Below are positions 34,163 through 47,252 of a DNA stretch of 64,000 nt, piece by piece. Each line of letters begins with the position of its first letter. Position 1 is the first letter of the stretch. Made by a program: the position numbers and the translations under genes. The DNA is taken from positions 296,001 to 360,000 of the forward strand of contig PQWQ01000035.1 of NCBI GenBank assembly GCA_002943765.1, written 5' to 3'. The DNA comes from Psoroptes ovis (lineage: Eukaryota > Arthropoda > Arachnida > Sarcoptiformes > Psoroptidae). A model generated the notes under the pieces. It was given only the letters and a program-made list of their open reading frames with translations. It searched no databases and was not told the origin of the DNA.

Positions 34163-34578
34163 TATGATTAATTGTTATTTGAATTATGAATAAAATGAAA
34201 AATTGTCTTAAATCAATAATTGTTAATCATGACATGATCGAATGATTGGACAGGAATGCCCAATATTTTTGTATGTATTTTTCACTAGCGAATAAATAGA
34301 CTAATTCAAAATGATATGAAAAGAATGTTATCAAGTTTTCGATTTGTTCAAATCAATCTTACAATCAATGATTTGATGATATGAATCTAGTTTTTTGAAT
34401 AATAACTTTGATTGTACTCTCATCATGTTGATATGATTTTTTCTCAGTCATTTTCAAGGACACATGTTTTCTATTTGAAATGTCTGAACACGATCATAAT
34501 TATTTTTCATATTAATTTTAATTTCAAAAAAACTTTTTTCGGTTAATTCAAATTGAAATTGAAAAATAAATCTAAAAA
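34163..34578. other. spacer between MRPL28 and GART
   Basis: AT-rich, 416 bp, serving as MRPL28 3' UTR (AATAAA near 34186 and 34292) and GART promoter. Nothing else seen. Confidence 0.55.
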
Positions 34579-37500
34579 ATGTCCAAAAAAGTTTTAGTGA
34601 TTGGTAATGGTTCAAGAGAACACTGCTTAGCATGGAAATTATCACACTCTTCGAATGTATCGAGTGTATATGTATCACCTGGAAATGGTGGCATTAAACA
34701 ATGTTCGGGTAGAATTTCAATGATTGGTATGTCTCTGAATTGAATGCTTGCAGCAAATAATAATAATGAATGTATTTCTATTTTGTCAGAGTTAAACATC
34801 AGCAACCATGAAAAAGTAATTGAATGGTGTAAAGAAAATGAGATTGATTTAGTTGTGATTGGACCTGAAGATCCCTTATCGAAAGGTATTTCAGACAAAT
34901 TAAATTCAAGTCGAATACCATGCTTTGGTCCCAGTCAAAAAGCATCGCGTATCGAAAGTGATAAGGCATTTGCCAAGAATTTTATGCGAAAATATAATGT
35001 TCCAACAGCTTCATTCGAAAATTTCACCGACAATGAAAAAGCTAAAGAATATGTTCGCGCAACAGGTGCATTAGTGATCAAAGCAAGTGGTTTAGCTGGC
35101 GGTAAAGGGGTAATTGTGGCTAAATCAATCGACGAAGCATGTGATGCTATTGATGATATTATGTTGCGCAAAAAATTTGGCAAAGCAGGCGATGAAATCG
35201 TTGTCGAAGAATATTTAGAAGGCGATGAAGTTTCCATATTTGCACTTACTGATGGTGTTAATCATAGGATTTTATTGCCGGCTCAAGACCACAAACGAGC
35301 ATATGACAACGATCAAGGACCCAACACAGGTGGGATGGGTGCATATTGTCCTTATCCATTTTTGAATGATGATCAATTGGATTTGATTCGAGAAAATATT
35401 TTACAAAAAACTATTGATGGGATGAGACAAGAAGGTCATCCATTTGTTGGATTATTATATGCTGGTCTGATGATTACACCACATGGACCAAAAGTTATCG
35501 AATTTAATTGTAGATTCGGTGATCCTGAGACACAATCAATACTTTGCTTATTGAAATCAGATTTATATGAACATTTTATGTCATGCTTAAATGGTCAAGT
35601 CGATTCAATCAAACTCGAATGGGATGATCGTAATGCTGTTGGCATTGTGTTGGCAAGTGGTGGATACCCAGGACCAATCGTTAAGAACATTGAAATTCAT
35701 GGTTTAAACATTTTGAATCAATTAAATGATGTTTATGTATTTTTCAGTGGATGCATGCTTAATGATCAAAACATATTGGTGACGGATGGAGGCAGAATTT
35801 TGACAGTTGTAGCATTAGATTATTCATTGAAACAAGCAGCAATCAAAGCGAGAAATGCAATTTCAATGATCAAAGTTGAAAAAAGTTTTTATCGTCATGA
35901 CATTGCTAATAAAGCAATCCAAAGGTATTTTCAATGATTGATTAATGATAATCATTTCATAACATTTTAATTTAAATTTTGTTATGAAGATTAGAAAAAC
36001 AAATCGATTATAAACAAAGCGGTGTGGACATTGAGGCAGGCAATCAATTAGTGGAACATATCAAACAATTTGCACGTCGCACACAACGCACTGGTGTCAT
36101 GGAACAAATCGGTGGTTTCGGTGCATTATTTGATTTAAAAAAAATCGGAATGAAAGATCCTATTTTAGTGTCCGGCACAGATGGTGTTGGCACCAAATTG
36201 AAGATTGCAATCGATAGTGGGGTTTTGAATACGGTCGGAATTGATTTAGTGGCCATGTGTGTCAACGACATTCTTGTACAAGGTGCTGAACCATTGTTTT
36301 TCCTCGATTATTTTGCATGCAGTCGATTACAAGTGGATCGTGCAGCTGATATCATCAAAGGCATTGCTGATGGCTGCTTACAATCCAATTGCGCATTGAT
36401 CGGCGGTGAAACAGCCGAAATGCCTGGCATGTATGCTGGTGAGGATTTCGATTTGGCTGGTTTCGCTGTTGGTGCTGTTGAACGCGATCAAATCTTACCA
36501 AGGAAAGAAACAATAGCTGAAGGTGATGTCATATTAGGTTTAACATCAAGTGGTCTTCATTCAAACGGATTTAGTATGGTGCGTAAAATAATGGAAATTA
36601 ATCAAGTCAATTTCGATGATCAATTCGATGAACGACGAAAATTCCATGAAATCCTTCTGACTCCAACCAAAATCTATGTGGAGGCATTGATGCCAGCGAT
36701 TAAAAGTGGCAAAATCAAAGCATTAGCACACATCACTGGTGGCGGTCTCATCGAGAATATTCCACGTGTTTTGCCAAAAGAATTGATGGCCGATTTGGAT
36801 GCAATGTGCTGGCCAATGCATGAAATATTTACATGGCTCAAGCATGCTGGCAATGTCAGTGATCATGAATTACAGAAAACTTTCAATTGTGGAATCGGTA
36901 TGGTTCTGATTGTCGACAAAAATAATGTCGATTCAATCAAAGAACAAATCCAATTCAAAGGAGAGCAATGTTATCTGATTGGAAAAGTAATGCCAAGAGT
37001 TGATCGTGCAGTGATCGTTCGCAATTTCTCACAAGCAATCGAACGAAATGCATCGAAAATAAGAGTAAAAAGAACAGAACGTACCAAAAAACGTGTTGCA
37101 GTTTTGATTTCTGGCGTCGGAACCAATTTGAAAGCAATAATTGATTATGTAAATCGAAATGCACATAAAACTTGTATTGATTTAGCGCTGGTTGTTTCAA
37201 ATAAAAGTTCGGCGCCTGGTTTACAATTTGCACGTGAAGCTGGTTTGCCGGTGAAAATAATTGTCAAGAAAAAAATACAGACACGTGAAGAATATGAAGA
37301 ATTATTGAATGCAGCACTGGAAGAGGAAAATATTCAGCTCATTTGTTTGGCTGGTTTTATGCAAATGTTGACCGAAAATTTCGTAAATCGATGGTTAGGC
37401 AGAATGATCAATATACATCCATCCATATTGCCATCATTCAAAGGTATGAATGCATATGGTCAAGCATTGGAGTATGGTGTCAAATATACTGGTTGCACTG

Positions 37501-37685
37501 TGCATTTTGTTACACCAGAAATGGATGCTGGTCCAATCATTGCACAGGCAGTTGTGCAGATTAATCCCAATGAAACACTCGAATCGTTGGTCGAGCGCGG
37601 AAAAGCTGTTGAACATCAAACATATCCGAAAGCCTTGGAAATGGTTGCTAGTGGAAAAGTTACTTTCACACAAAGTTCTAATTAA
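34579..37685 (+). CDS. GART: trifunctional purine enzyme GARS-AIRS-GART
   Basis: Catalyses steps 2, 3 and 5 of de novo purine synthesis in the cytosol. Three exons: 34579-34726, 34754-35924 and 35990-37685, giving 1004 aa (human 1010). GARS (about 1-440): GNGSREHCLAWKL, an ATP-grasp domain with VIKASGLAGGKGV, and EFNCRFGDPETQ. AIRS (about 440-780): SGVDIEAGNQLV, GGFGALFDLK, SGTDGVGTKLKIA, GGETAEMPGMY, SSGLHSNGFS and ITGGGLIENIPRVLP. GART formyltransferase (about 800-1004): VLISGVGTNLKAII, LAGFMQML and the active-site NIHPSILPSFKG with the downstream Asp in EMDAGPI. The 65-bp second intron sits at the GARS/AIRS junction; reading into it gives a stop after RYFQ, i.e. a GARS-only product. Confidence 0.97.
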
Positions 37686-37875
37686 AAAATATGATTTTAA
37701 TTTGAAATAATTTTATTTTTGAGAAAATTGTGAAAATTAAAAATTTGGTAACGTATGTTTTGTATGCGTATTTTTGAATCGAAATCGAATCAATTCATTT
37801 AGTTTTTGTTTTGATTCATTGATTTGAATTTATTTTTGTTTGTTCTCATTTGTTCATTGACAAAATGATTGAAGA

Positions 37876-40800
37876 ATGTCCCAAACACCATCAACAATGA
37901 TCGAAGACGATAATAAGAAAATGATGAAGAAAAATAAAATTGAAAATATGTTACAACATGATTCTGATTATTTCAATCAAATGTTGTTGAAATTGTACAA
38001 ATTAGATGTTGAACCATGCAAATCAAAAGCAAATCGGTATGTTCAATGTTTTCATTATGATTGATTGGTTCATTGTTTGAATTTGATTTGTTTTTGTTTG
38101 TCAGTAATTGTTCAAATAATTCGCGCTGCATCAAAGGTCTTGGACAAGCACAATGGTTAATCAAACAAGAAGAAGATGTACAAAATGAAGATATAAATCT
38201 AGCTGAGGAGCAGCAATTTTGTTATCGTGGTTTAAAAAATTTAGGTGCCACTTGTTATATAAATACATTTTTACAATTATGGTTTCATAACATTAACTTG
38301 AGGCAAACCATTTATAAATGGCGACCAAACGAATCTAATAATGGAAATGATTTTCTTTCTAATCCAATCACATGTTTACAATTGGTATTAGCCATGATGC
38401 AGTACAGTGTTAGACGGTTTGTCGATCCAACACCATTCATAAAATGTTTACACTTGGACGCATCACAAGAACAAGACACACATGAATTTTCCAGTTTATT
38501 TAATTCATACATACAAAACAAATTAAATTACGAAAATGATAAATCCATTCAGAGAACAATCAATCAACAGTATTCGATGAAAATTGCTTATATCATCAAG
38601 TGAGTCATTCGGTCTGATTAATAATCAAGTTTTCAATTATTAATTGAGTTGTTTATTTCTTTAGATGTGACAGTTGCAAATTTATTAGTGAACATGAAAC
38701 CGATTTCAATGAATTATTACTACGCGTAAAAGGTTTCAAAGACATCGAAGAATGTATTGGTGATTATTTGAAAGAAGAAATATTGGATGATACGAATCGT
38801 TATGCTTGTCAAATATGTAATCGTTTGCAAACTGCGCGAAGGTTTATTGAATTAAGGAAATTGCCTCCAGTATTGAATTTACAATTATTACGCTTTGAAT
38901 CATCAAATGGACGCAGTAAAAAAATAAGTTCCTTCATCAAATTTCCAAAACGTTTAGATATGAATAAATTCATGAAGAAAAATGCAGATTCAAATTCGAG
39001 CAATATTTATCATTTATTTGCCGTGTTAATACATGAAGGGCAAACTGCATATTCTGGTCATTATATAACGCTGATTAAACAGGAAAATTTATGGTACAAA
39101 TTTAATGATGAAAATGTTGAGGAATTAAAAGATTTCAATCTGAAAATTGATAATGATGATGATAATGGTTTCAATCATCATAATAATTATGATTCAAGCG
39201 CATTCAATAATAATGAAAAAGGTTATCATAAATCTAAAAACGCATATATGCTTGTATATAAACGTGATAGTAATGATTCAAATGTCAATCAATCAATCAA
39301 AAATGAATTAAGGCATTCAAATTTGCCCAAATATTTGATTGATTATATTGAAAAAGATAATCAAATTTATTTCAAAGAAAAAGAAGATTTACTTCATCAA
39401 AAGGTTTGTCTGTTTTTAACTGTTGACTGTCGTTCAATATTTGATTAGTGTTTTGTTTTTCCATGATTAGTGCCAGGAAAGGCTAAAGGAATTGACACAT
39501 CAAAGACAAGTACGGCAAATATATCTGAAAATGGATTGTAATCATTTATCATTAAATCAATGTGATATTTGGAGCAATAATAATGAGGATGGTAGTCAAA
39601 ATAAAGAAAAACAATCAATGGATGTGATAAATAAATCGTGGTTGATCAAATTTTTTAGTGCTACAACCAATGAAATGGTGCCATTGATTGACAATAAAAC
39701 ATTATTATGTGCACATAACAAACTAAATATTGATTCAGCGTTCAAATGCATAACAAGTGAAAGCGCTGATATAATATATTCTTTGTATAAAACCAATTTA
39801 CGGTTGAAATTGCCTGAATCATTTTGTATAGAATGTGTCAATTATCGTATCTTAATGTTGCAATTGAAACAACAAATGGACAATGATCAAAAGTTGATAA
39901 GAAATATTTGTAAATTTAAGAAAAATACTCTCATCAACGAAAACAGTCAGTACTGGGTCGGTAAAGAGTCGATTAAAAAATGGAAAAATATGCGCATTAA
40001 TTTGTTGAAAAAACAATTTAATATGGACAACAATCAACACGATTCCGATCACGACAATGATTTCAATTTCAATGAAGATCTGCTGTGTGAACACAAGCGT
40101 CTGTGTTCGGATTCATCAAAACGTACATTGATACGCAATCAAGCATGGCTAATTTTGCGGCAGCATTTTCCTGAAGCACCAGAATTTGATGAAAATTCAA
40201 TAGTTTGTATTGATTGCGTTGAAATTGATCAAAACAAACAAATGATACGAAATAAAAATCATGAAATAGCATTAATACAACGTACCAATCTATTGAAATT
40301 ATATAATGGCGAATTATATCGTTATTGGTCTGATTTGATACCAGCCATTACATATCACATGATACCGACCAAGTTTTATGTGAAATGGAAAAAATTTATT
40401 ATGCATCCTAATTCATCGACATTATCATCAGATTCATTGATATCATGCCAATCCGAGATTATTTGTGGGCAACATTCATTATTTAAATTTCCACCATTTA
40501 TTGATGATTATGTTGGTTATGACAAAGTCTATTTAATACTGGATGATAATGAATGGAAAGCATTGACCGATATTTACCATTATTCGGTTGACGTTTCATT
40601 CATTACACGGTCAGATTGTGAACAAGCAAGCAATTATGAATTGAAGCCTGGATTTTGTAGTAAATGTTTTGACCAATATGAACAAGAAGAAAAACGAAAA
40701 CGTTTTGAATATGATAATTTACCGATTTATGTTAGGAAAATAGTAACTGAATCCAATTGTCATTGTGTCATCAATGATGATGATTTATCACCAGTCAACA

Positions 40801-42344
40801 TTAAAAAATTGAAAACAAATGATACAAATAATGAAAACGAAATTTCCCATAATCAACAGCAGCAATTAATCAATCAACGAAAACGTACATTACGCAAAAG
40901 ACGCATGACCAACGAATTGGAGATAATTGTCTCGTCGAGTGATAAATTAAAAGATGTTAAATTTAAGGTTATTATCACTCATTTCCGATTTTAATTAAAG
41001 AATCGATTGAATTTAATTGATTTTCTCGGAACAGATAATGCAACACTTTAAGATAGCGACATATGACCAAATATTGTATTACGATAATAAGCAATTATTG
41101 TCTGCCCAAAATAATTGTACGCTTGCCGAATTAGAGATCGAGCCTTATCATACGATTGTGCTCAAGGTAGGTTTAAGGTTCAATAGATATTATTTTATAA
41201 CCCTTTTAATATATTTCTAATTGAATCAAATAACCGTTTTGACATTCCCACTAATTTTCCATAAAAAATATAACATTTGTTCCAAAACGCGCAGCGCACA
41301 CTGCTCTCTCTGTTGATGCCGCGCAAGTGATGTATTAGAAAACAATGAAAGATTTTGAATACGAGCAAACATAAAGATCGTGAGAAAAACACCTTAACCT
41401 TTGCCATTTCATTTTCTATGCGGACTAAATTCTCCCACAACCTTTGAAAACGAGAGGCTTATGCAGGTTGTTGATTTGCATGCAGATATCATATGTAACC
41501 CTTTACTGTTTGAAATGAACAAAATGAGGGTGGTGGCGTCGGCGGTGTAAATGACAGCTTTTGAGTTTCCAATGCCAAGGTTGTTTACAAGGATGAGAAC
41601 CTTAATTTTTTTTTCTTAATTTCCGCATCAAATATTTAAGTTTTAATATTTTTGAAATCAACATCATTTTTTTTAAATTTGATATTCAAAAAAGGTTGAC
41701 GATCGAATTGATGAAAATAATTCATTGGAGGAATGTAATGCTGGTAAGTTTCACAATTTTTTGATAGAAAAAATAGAAAATGCATCCTTTGTGCATCATT
41801 TTGAATTTTTTTCCATAAAAATGACTAAAAAACCCTTTTTGTCCTTTTTTAATTTGTTGATTTAGCAGCTAATCTTGGCCCGGAAGCTGGATTCAAAGGT
41901 AATAAAAAAATAGATGATGAATGCATTTAACATTGATACATCTGACAAAAGCTGTATCTAATTCGACCTTTCAAATGAAATGTTTGACCCTTTCATGATT
42001 TTTGATGATAAATTTCAAGGTTTCATGAATGACAATGAATTTATTTTTGTGAGATGATTGAACAATTTGTGAATGTATCAATGATCTCAATTTCACAAAT
42101 TGTCGATTGTCAAAGAGAAAAGAAATGAATTGTCAGTTAATCCCTAAATGGTGCATTAACATGGCTATCAATTGATCATATGCTGCAACAAGCAATCTGT
42201 CATGATTCATTTGAATGATGATGACACATTATGTCATTGTTTATTTACTGATTTGTTGTCATCTTGAATGTTTTCCAGCTATTGAACCTAATCTTAATTA
42301 TTTTTCTTTCAAATCAAACAGGTACGCAGCTTCATTTATTGTGA
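37876..42344 (+). CDS. USP48: ubiquitin carboxyl-terminal hydrolase 48
   Basis: Deubiquitinase of the USP48/UBP26 type, mainly nuclear. Eight exons: 37876-38036, 38105-38599, 38665-39403, 39471-40967, 41035-41166, 41695-41743, 41869-41898 and 42322-42344, giving 1041 aa (human 1035). Catalytic Cys box NLGATCYINTFLQLWF near residue 110; zinc-ribbon cysteines CDSC and CQIC in the fingers; catalytic His box AYSGHYITLIK; and YKFNDENVEEL. DUSP-like region blocks: YWVGKESIKKWK, LNFNEDLLCEHKRLC-type, AWLILRQHFPEAPEFDE and WKKFIMHPNSS. A ubiquitin-like domain follows (DKLKDVKFKIMQHFKI...). Three tiny last exons (49, 30 and 23 nt) were found by matching the conserved end GFKGT...LL. Introns 5 and 7 are long for this window (528 and 423 bp). 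Confidence 0.94.
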
Positions 42345-43542
42345 ATGGATCCAGGGAAATATGGCAGCTTAAATGTTAATAAATTGAATAAGCATCATAA
42401 TGTTGCATCCGCACACTAATCAATTAAATATTCTAAGATAATTTTACAAAATGATTGTTTCTAATTTTGTATTTTTCATTTGATTTTGTTGAATTTTTTA
42501 AAATATATGAAAAAAGCAATAAGTATTTATACTTTTTTAATAATCATAATTTTACCTGTATTCTGTATCTTTCTTAAGTAATCTAACAAAGTGGTGTGGT
42601 CAAAAATAGATACATCCAATTGTTTTCTCCTCGAGGCAAAGGGAGGAGTTTATTGTTTGGTAAAAAGATTTTCGGTTCACACCTCCACTTGGTTTTTCAA
42701 CCAGTTGCATTTTTTGCATTCAAAAGGGTTAATAACGGAATTTGATTTTTTTTCAATTTTTTTCCACAAATTTTTTTTTTTGTCATTCAAATCCAGCAAT
42801 TCAAATCGTTCGTATGTCAAAAAAAATTTTGAAAAAAATAATTTCATCGATTTTTTTGGAGTGATCAGTTAAATTGAATTATTACTAAATTTGAATTAAA
42901 GATGCTTAATTGTCAAATTCAGGTATGTCCATTTTTTTGATGAATTTTTAATTTTTTTATTCGTAAATTCGACTTAGTAATGAATCTAAAAAATCTTTCT
43001 TTGATTCGGTTCTGAAAATCGGGATTTATCCGAATTCACAGTTTACTTTTCCAAAGATGACTGCCCTTGAGTTTTGGTCAAAATTTTGAATGTCACTTAG
43101 AGATCAAACAGGTCAAATGTGTGCAAATAGATTCAATTGTTGAATGATCGGAAATTTCAAAAAAAAAATTATTTGATTTTCGGATCATCATTTGATTGAA
43201 TGAATGATAACTGGGAAAAGATTGATTACATAATCAGCATTGTTTGTTGATATGATGAATGTTGACTGTTTCACACGTAACAAACATTTATTTTGACTTT
43301 GATCGATTAGTTATGGATGAATCTTTATTTTATTTATGAAATTAATATCATTGACCTTTGACACCATGAATGTGAGAAAATAATGATTTCATGCATGGAT
43401 AGGCCAAAATGGAATGTTGCAAAATTTTCGTTTGTCATAGATTATGAGCCAGATTTGATCATTCGAAATGATGATTTAGTGTCAATGATTGAATTAATTA
43501 GTGCATTTGATCCTGATTAAAATCAATTTATTCGACTTTCAG
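42345..43542. other. spacer upstream of the first zinc-finger gene
   Basis: AT-rich with long A and T runs. It probably contains 5' exon(s) or the promoter of the zinc-finger gene, which I could not locate. A 93-codon frame at 42591-42872 is Phe/Lys rich and unconvincing. Confidence 0.45.
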
Positions 43543-46448
43543 AAATCCGAATCGTGGCAGCAGCCATCAATCAGCGATCAAGATCGTTATTTGCGGAATT
43601 CAATTATGAACAAATCTTCATTCAAATCAGATACTGGAGCCAATATCAATGAGACTGGTTCTGATTTGATACGATGGATGGCAGAATCGGCAACAGCAAC
43701 AATGCCAACAACAGCATCATCGATGGCGGTCATTCCACCATTAACATTGACGTCTACCACTGATCAGTTTGTGAATGAAAGTGGCATCAGTAACTACGGC
43801 AAAAATGATAACAAAAATAGTGATGGTAATAATAATCCAATAACCACACATCAACAGCAGCACCAGAAAAACAACTATCAACAACACCCAAATCTAAATC
43901 AAATTTATACAAATTTCGGTTCAGCATCATCTAAATCAGCCAAAACAGCATCAACACAATTGACAGCACAACAGCAACTACCACAACAACCAAACAAATC
44001 ATCATTAATATCGACGACCACAGCATTATCTGCTCGTGCTTCTTCATGGAATAATTACAACACTGCTGAACATGAATGTGATGTTTTCAATGATGATATT
44101 TGTTCATTCATATCGAATTCAAATTCATCCAAATTGAATGAATCACAATTGCGATTGCAAAGATTACTGCTTAACCAAAAATCAATCGGTACGTATTGAC
44201 TGTTTGATTAATGATTTGATGATACTGTCATTGTTATTGAAATATTAATGATTAGTCACAAAGCTCTCGAAGATTAGTTTCAAGGTGAAGTAAAGGATAG
44301 AAAACAACCAATTATTTGTTGTGATTAATTTGATGCACCAGAATCAATGCTGAGCAGCTTCGATTCTTGGGTCAGACCAAACACCTTTCGGGCTATAGGG
44401 TAACGCAGCTTCTGGGACCGATTTTAAGCCAAAAAATAATCAGAATGTATGAAACATTAAATACATAGGGTTTTCGCTGAGCTATTTAGTGAGAAATGCA
44501 AACACAGGACTCAATATGCATTGAAATTGTGCCAATTCTGTGCATTTATTTCATAATGAATGTGAATTATTTAAATAAATGATTCTAGCAGCATTTGAAA
44601 ATGATATTGATTCACATATAAATAATTACTTGATTCGAACCAGTTGTAATTAGTGGAACAATATGCTTATTATTATTATGATCATCGACATTGATCTAAT
44701 AGAAATGATGTATTAATAATTTTGAATAATTAATTATTCTTCATTACAGATAATGCCATCATTTTGAATGAAGATTCAAAGTTATCATATTATTTGAATT
44801 GTTGCAACAATAATCAACAACAATCAAGACTAAATAATTTCAACGACAATTCGCAGCAGCCAATCAGTTACAATCATCATCAATCATGTATAAATGATGA
44901 TGATGAAGATGAAATAATAATATTGAAACGTAAATATAAATGTAAAATGTGTCCACAGGTAAATGATTGACAAATGTATTGATTGATTTAATGTTGAATG
45001 TTGCTTAATTTTGATCTGAACAGATTTTCTATTCGAAAGCCGATATGCAATTACATACACAGGTACATATGCGTGAAGCTAAGCCATATAAATGTACACA
45101 ATGTACAAAATCATTCGCAAACTCATCATATCTATCGCAACATAGCCGCATCCATTTAGGCATCAAGCCATATAATTGTGAATTATGTCAGCGCAAATTC
45201 ACTCAATTGTCTCATTTACAACAGCATCAGCGCACACATACCGGTTGGTTTGAATAAAATTGAAGTGAATTTCAATTAATTGATTAATTGTTTGAATGTT
45301 TGATAGGTGATAAACCGTATAAATGTCGATATGGTAATTGTGCGAAAGCATTTTCGCAGCTTTCAAATTTACAATCACATTCACGTTCACATCAAACTGA
45401 TAAGCCATACAAATGTAACAGTTGTTATAAGTGTTTCAGTGATGAAGCAGAATTATTAGATCATATTCCCAAACATAAAGATTCGAAGCATTTGAAAACT
45501 CATATTTGTCAGCATTGTGGCAAATCATACACACAAGAATCATATCTGCAAAAACATTTGCAAAAGCATATTGAACGTGGCCTCACCACATCAGCCGTGA
45601 CGATCGCCAAAAAGAGTTCAGCACATCAACTGCATCAGCAAAATGTAGCACAGAATTTGCAACAAAATCAACAACATTCCCATATAAATAATAATAATAA
45701 TAATAATAACACTAATCACAACCAAATAGCAGCTGCAACATCTTCAGGCATTCATTTGATTGATAATAATAACATTCATTACTGGACCAAAACGAATTCA
45801 TTACAAAACAACCTGAATACGGCACAATTGTCGACATTAACGAATGCACAACAAAACCATTGTATCATACCAGCATCAGCCACATTTGATCCATCATCGG
45901 CGACCACCATTTACACAATAAATAATGCTGCAGGTTTAGATTTACAAATGATCGCCAATAGCAACAATGCAAATATAAACAATAATAAATCCAGTAATAA
46001 TAACAGTAATACTAATAACAACAACAACAGTAATAACAATGCCACAACAGCGACCATAGCCATACCGCAAAACGCTATGAGTAACAATCAAACATTGCGA
46101 ACATATTTCACAGCATATGAACCGTTTCAATTTCAAAACAAAATCACCGGCATGGACACGATAACCGGCATGGTGGTTGCTAATCCCAATATCAACAACA
46201 ATAGCAATGCTAAGAAATCAACAATCGATAAGAATATGAATAATAATAACAATAACACTAATAATAATAATAATAATAATAACAATAATCATCACCAATC
46301 GTCGATAGCATTTCCGAATCAATTGATTGCATTGAATCAAATACGCAATTATGCTTCGATGCCCACAATTGCTGCTACTTCGTCGACAAATTTGGTTGGA
46401 ACAATAATAAACAATAATAATGAACAATCGATCTCATTGAAAGAATAA
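43543..46448 (+). CDS. rn/sqz: C2H2 zinc-finger transcription factor, rotund/squeeze type (5' end open)
   Basis: Krueppel-like factor of the Drosophila rotund/squeeze, worm LIN-29 and vertebrate ZNF384/ZNF362 group, nuclear. Exons: 43543-44188, 44750-44958, 45024-45243 and 45307-46448. Six C2H2 fingers: YKCKMCPQIF, YKCTQCTKSFANSSYLSQH, YNCELCQRKFTQLSHLQQH, YKCRYGNCAKAFSQLSNLQ (C-x4-C), YKCNSCYKCFSDEAELLDH and ICQHCGKSYTQESYLQKH, then KH. Fingers 2-6 follow the rn/sqz sequence closely. The N-terminal Ser/Thr/Gln-rich region and the C-terminal Asn-rich region are low complexity. The first listed exon begins at a good acceptor (43541-43542), so an upstream exon is likely; an internal ATG at 43606 is the fallback start. 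Intron 44189-44749 is 561 bp. I cannot separate rn from sqz. Confidence 0.85.
45682..46295. repeat. AAT/AAC runs coding poly-Asn
   Basis: Three clusters of AAY codons (about 45687-45712, 45958-46040 and 46235-46290) encode Asn runs in the C-terminal region of the zinc-finger protein. Mixed AAT/AAC use suggests older expansions than the pure TTA run in the ion-channel exon. Confidence 0.8.
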
Positions 46449-47252
46449 ATTGATTCGAAAATCCAAATAGATTTGTGTCTGTGATTCTTAAATAAATGTT
46501 CATTCATTCATTCGTACATTCATCCATGCAAGCTTCCAACAATCGAGAATCAATTAATTCATTTTCTGCTAAATAAAATCATTGACACAACAAATATGAG
46601 TGACAAATGAAGATTTTGGCAAAGAAGGCACCGAATTAAAATGAAAATTTGTAACAGATCTCCATTTGTATTTCCAATCGATTATTCATATGAAATATGA
46701 ATTAATTAGTTAAAAGCATTCATTATCACAATTGAAATGACAATAAAAATATTAATTTATAGCTCAATTCTAAATTATTTTATTCATCTGAATAACCCTT
46801 TTTGCTGTAATCATTCGAATGAAGATGATATCTACACCAAACACATTTTCTATTTTAAATGACTGAATAATAATGTTTAATTCAAATAAAATAATCGTTT
46901 TTCAAATTAAAAATTTAATCAAAAATGACCCATTCGAGGACAGATGGCGATATTTAGATTGTTTGCCACAATTTTTAATTAAAGTGCGCCATTCAAACAT
47001 GGAGAGAGGCAATCGGGCAATAAAACCATACAAAATTGTGGCAGAAGTATTGGCAGAAATGAAAAGTTTTTATTGTTGTTTCTGTTGTTTGATGGTTATA
47101 GCGGTGTATGACACCCATTTGAGAACCAAAACAAAAACTGCCATCGTTTTTCAGACTGTCTAAGGGTCTTTCCTTTTTAGAAATCATCGAATATTTAATA
47201 ATATAATCATCAATTCAAAGTGAATGTTGACCAATAAACAGATTTAAATTGA
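46449..47252. other. spacer between the two zinc-finger genes
   Basis: AT-rich, 804 bp. A 96-codon frame at 46873-47163 has no recognisable domain. It presumably holds the 3' UTR of the first gene and the promoter of the second. Confidence 0.5.

Noticed and set aside
4339..37685. A one-carbon/purine gene cluster made of the MTD1-like gene and GART
   Set aside because: They are about 29 kb apart with many unrelated genes between and on opposite strands; shared metabolism here is most simply coincidence.
39404..39448. USP48 ending at 39448 after CLFLTVDCRSIFD
   Set aside because: This is intron 3 read-through; splicing 39403 to 39471 restores CQERLKELTHQRQ and the rest of the USP48 family sequence.
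42591..42872. 93-codon Phe-rich frame upstream of the rn/sqz-type gene, considered as its first exon
   Set aside because: Low-complexity translation with no convincing donor that keeps frame into 43543.
46873..47163. 96-codon frame just before the second zinc-finger gene
   Set aside because: No similarity to a zinc-finger N-terminus, and no in-phase splice into the next exon that I could support.
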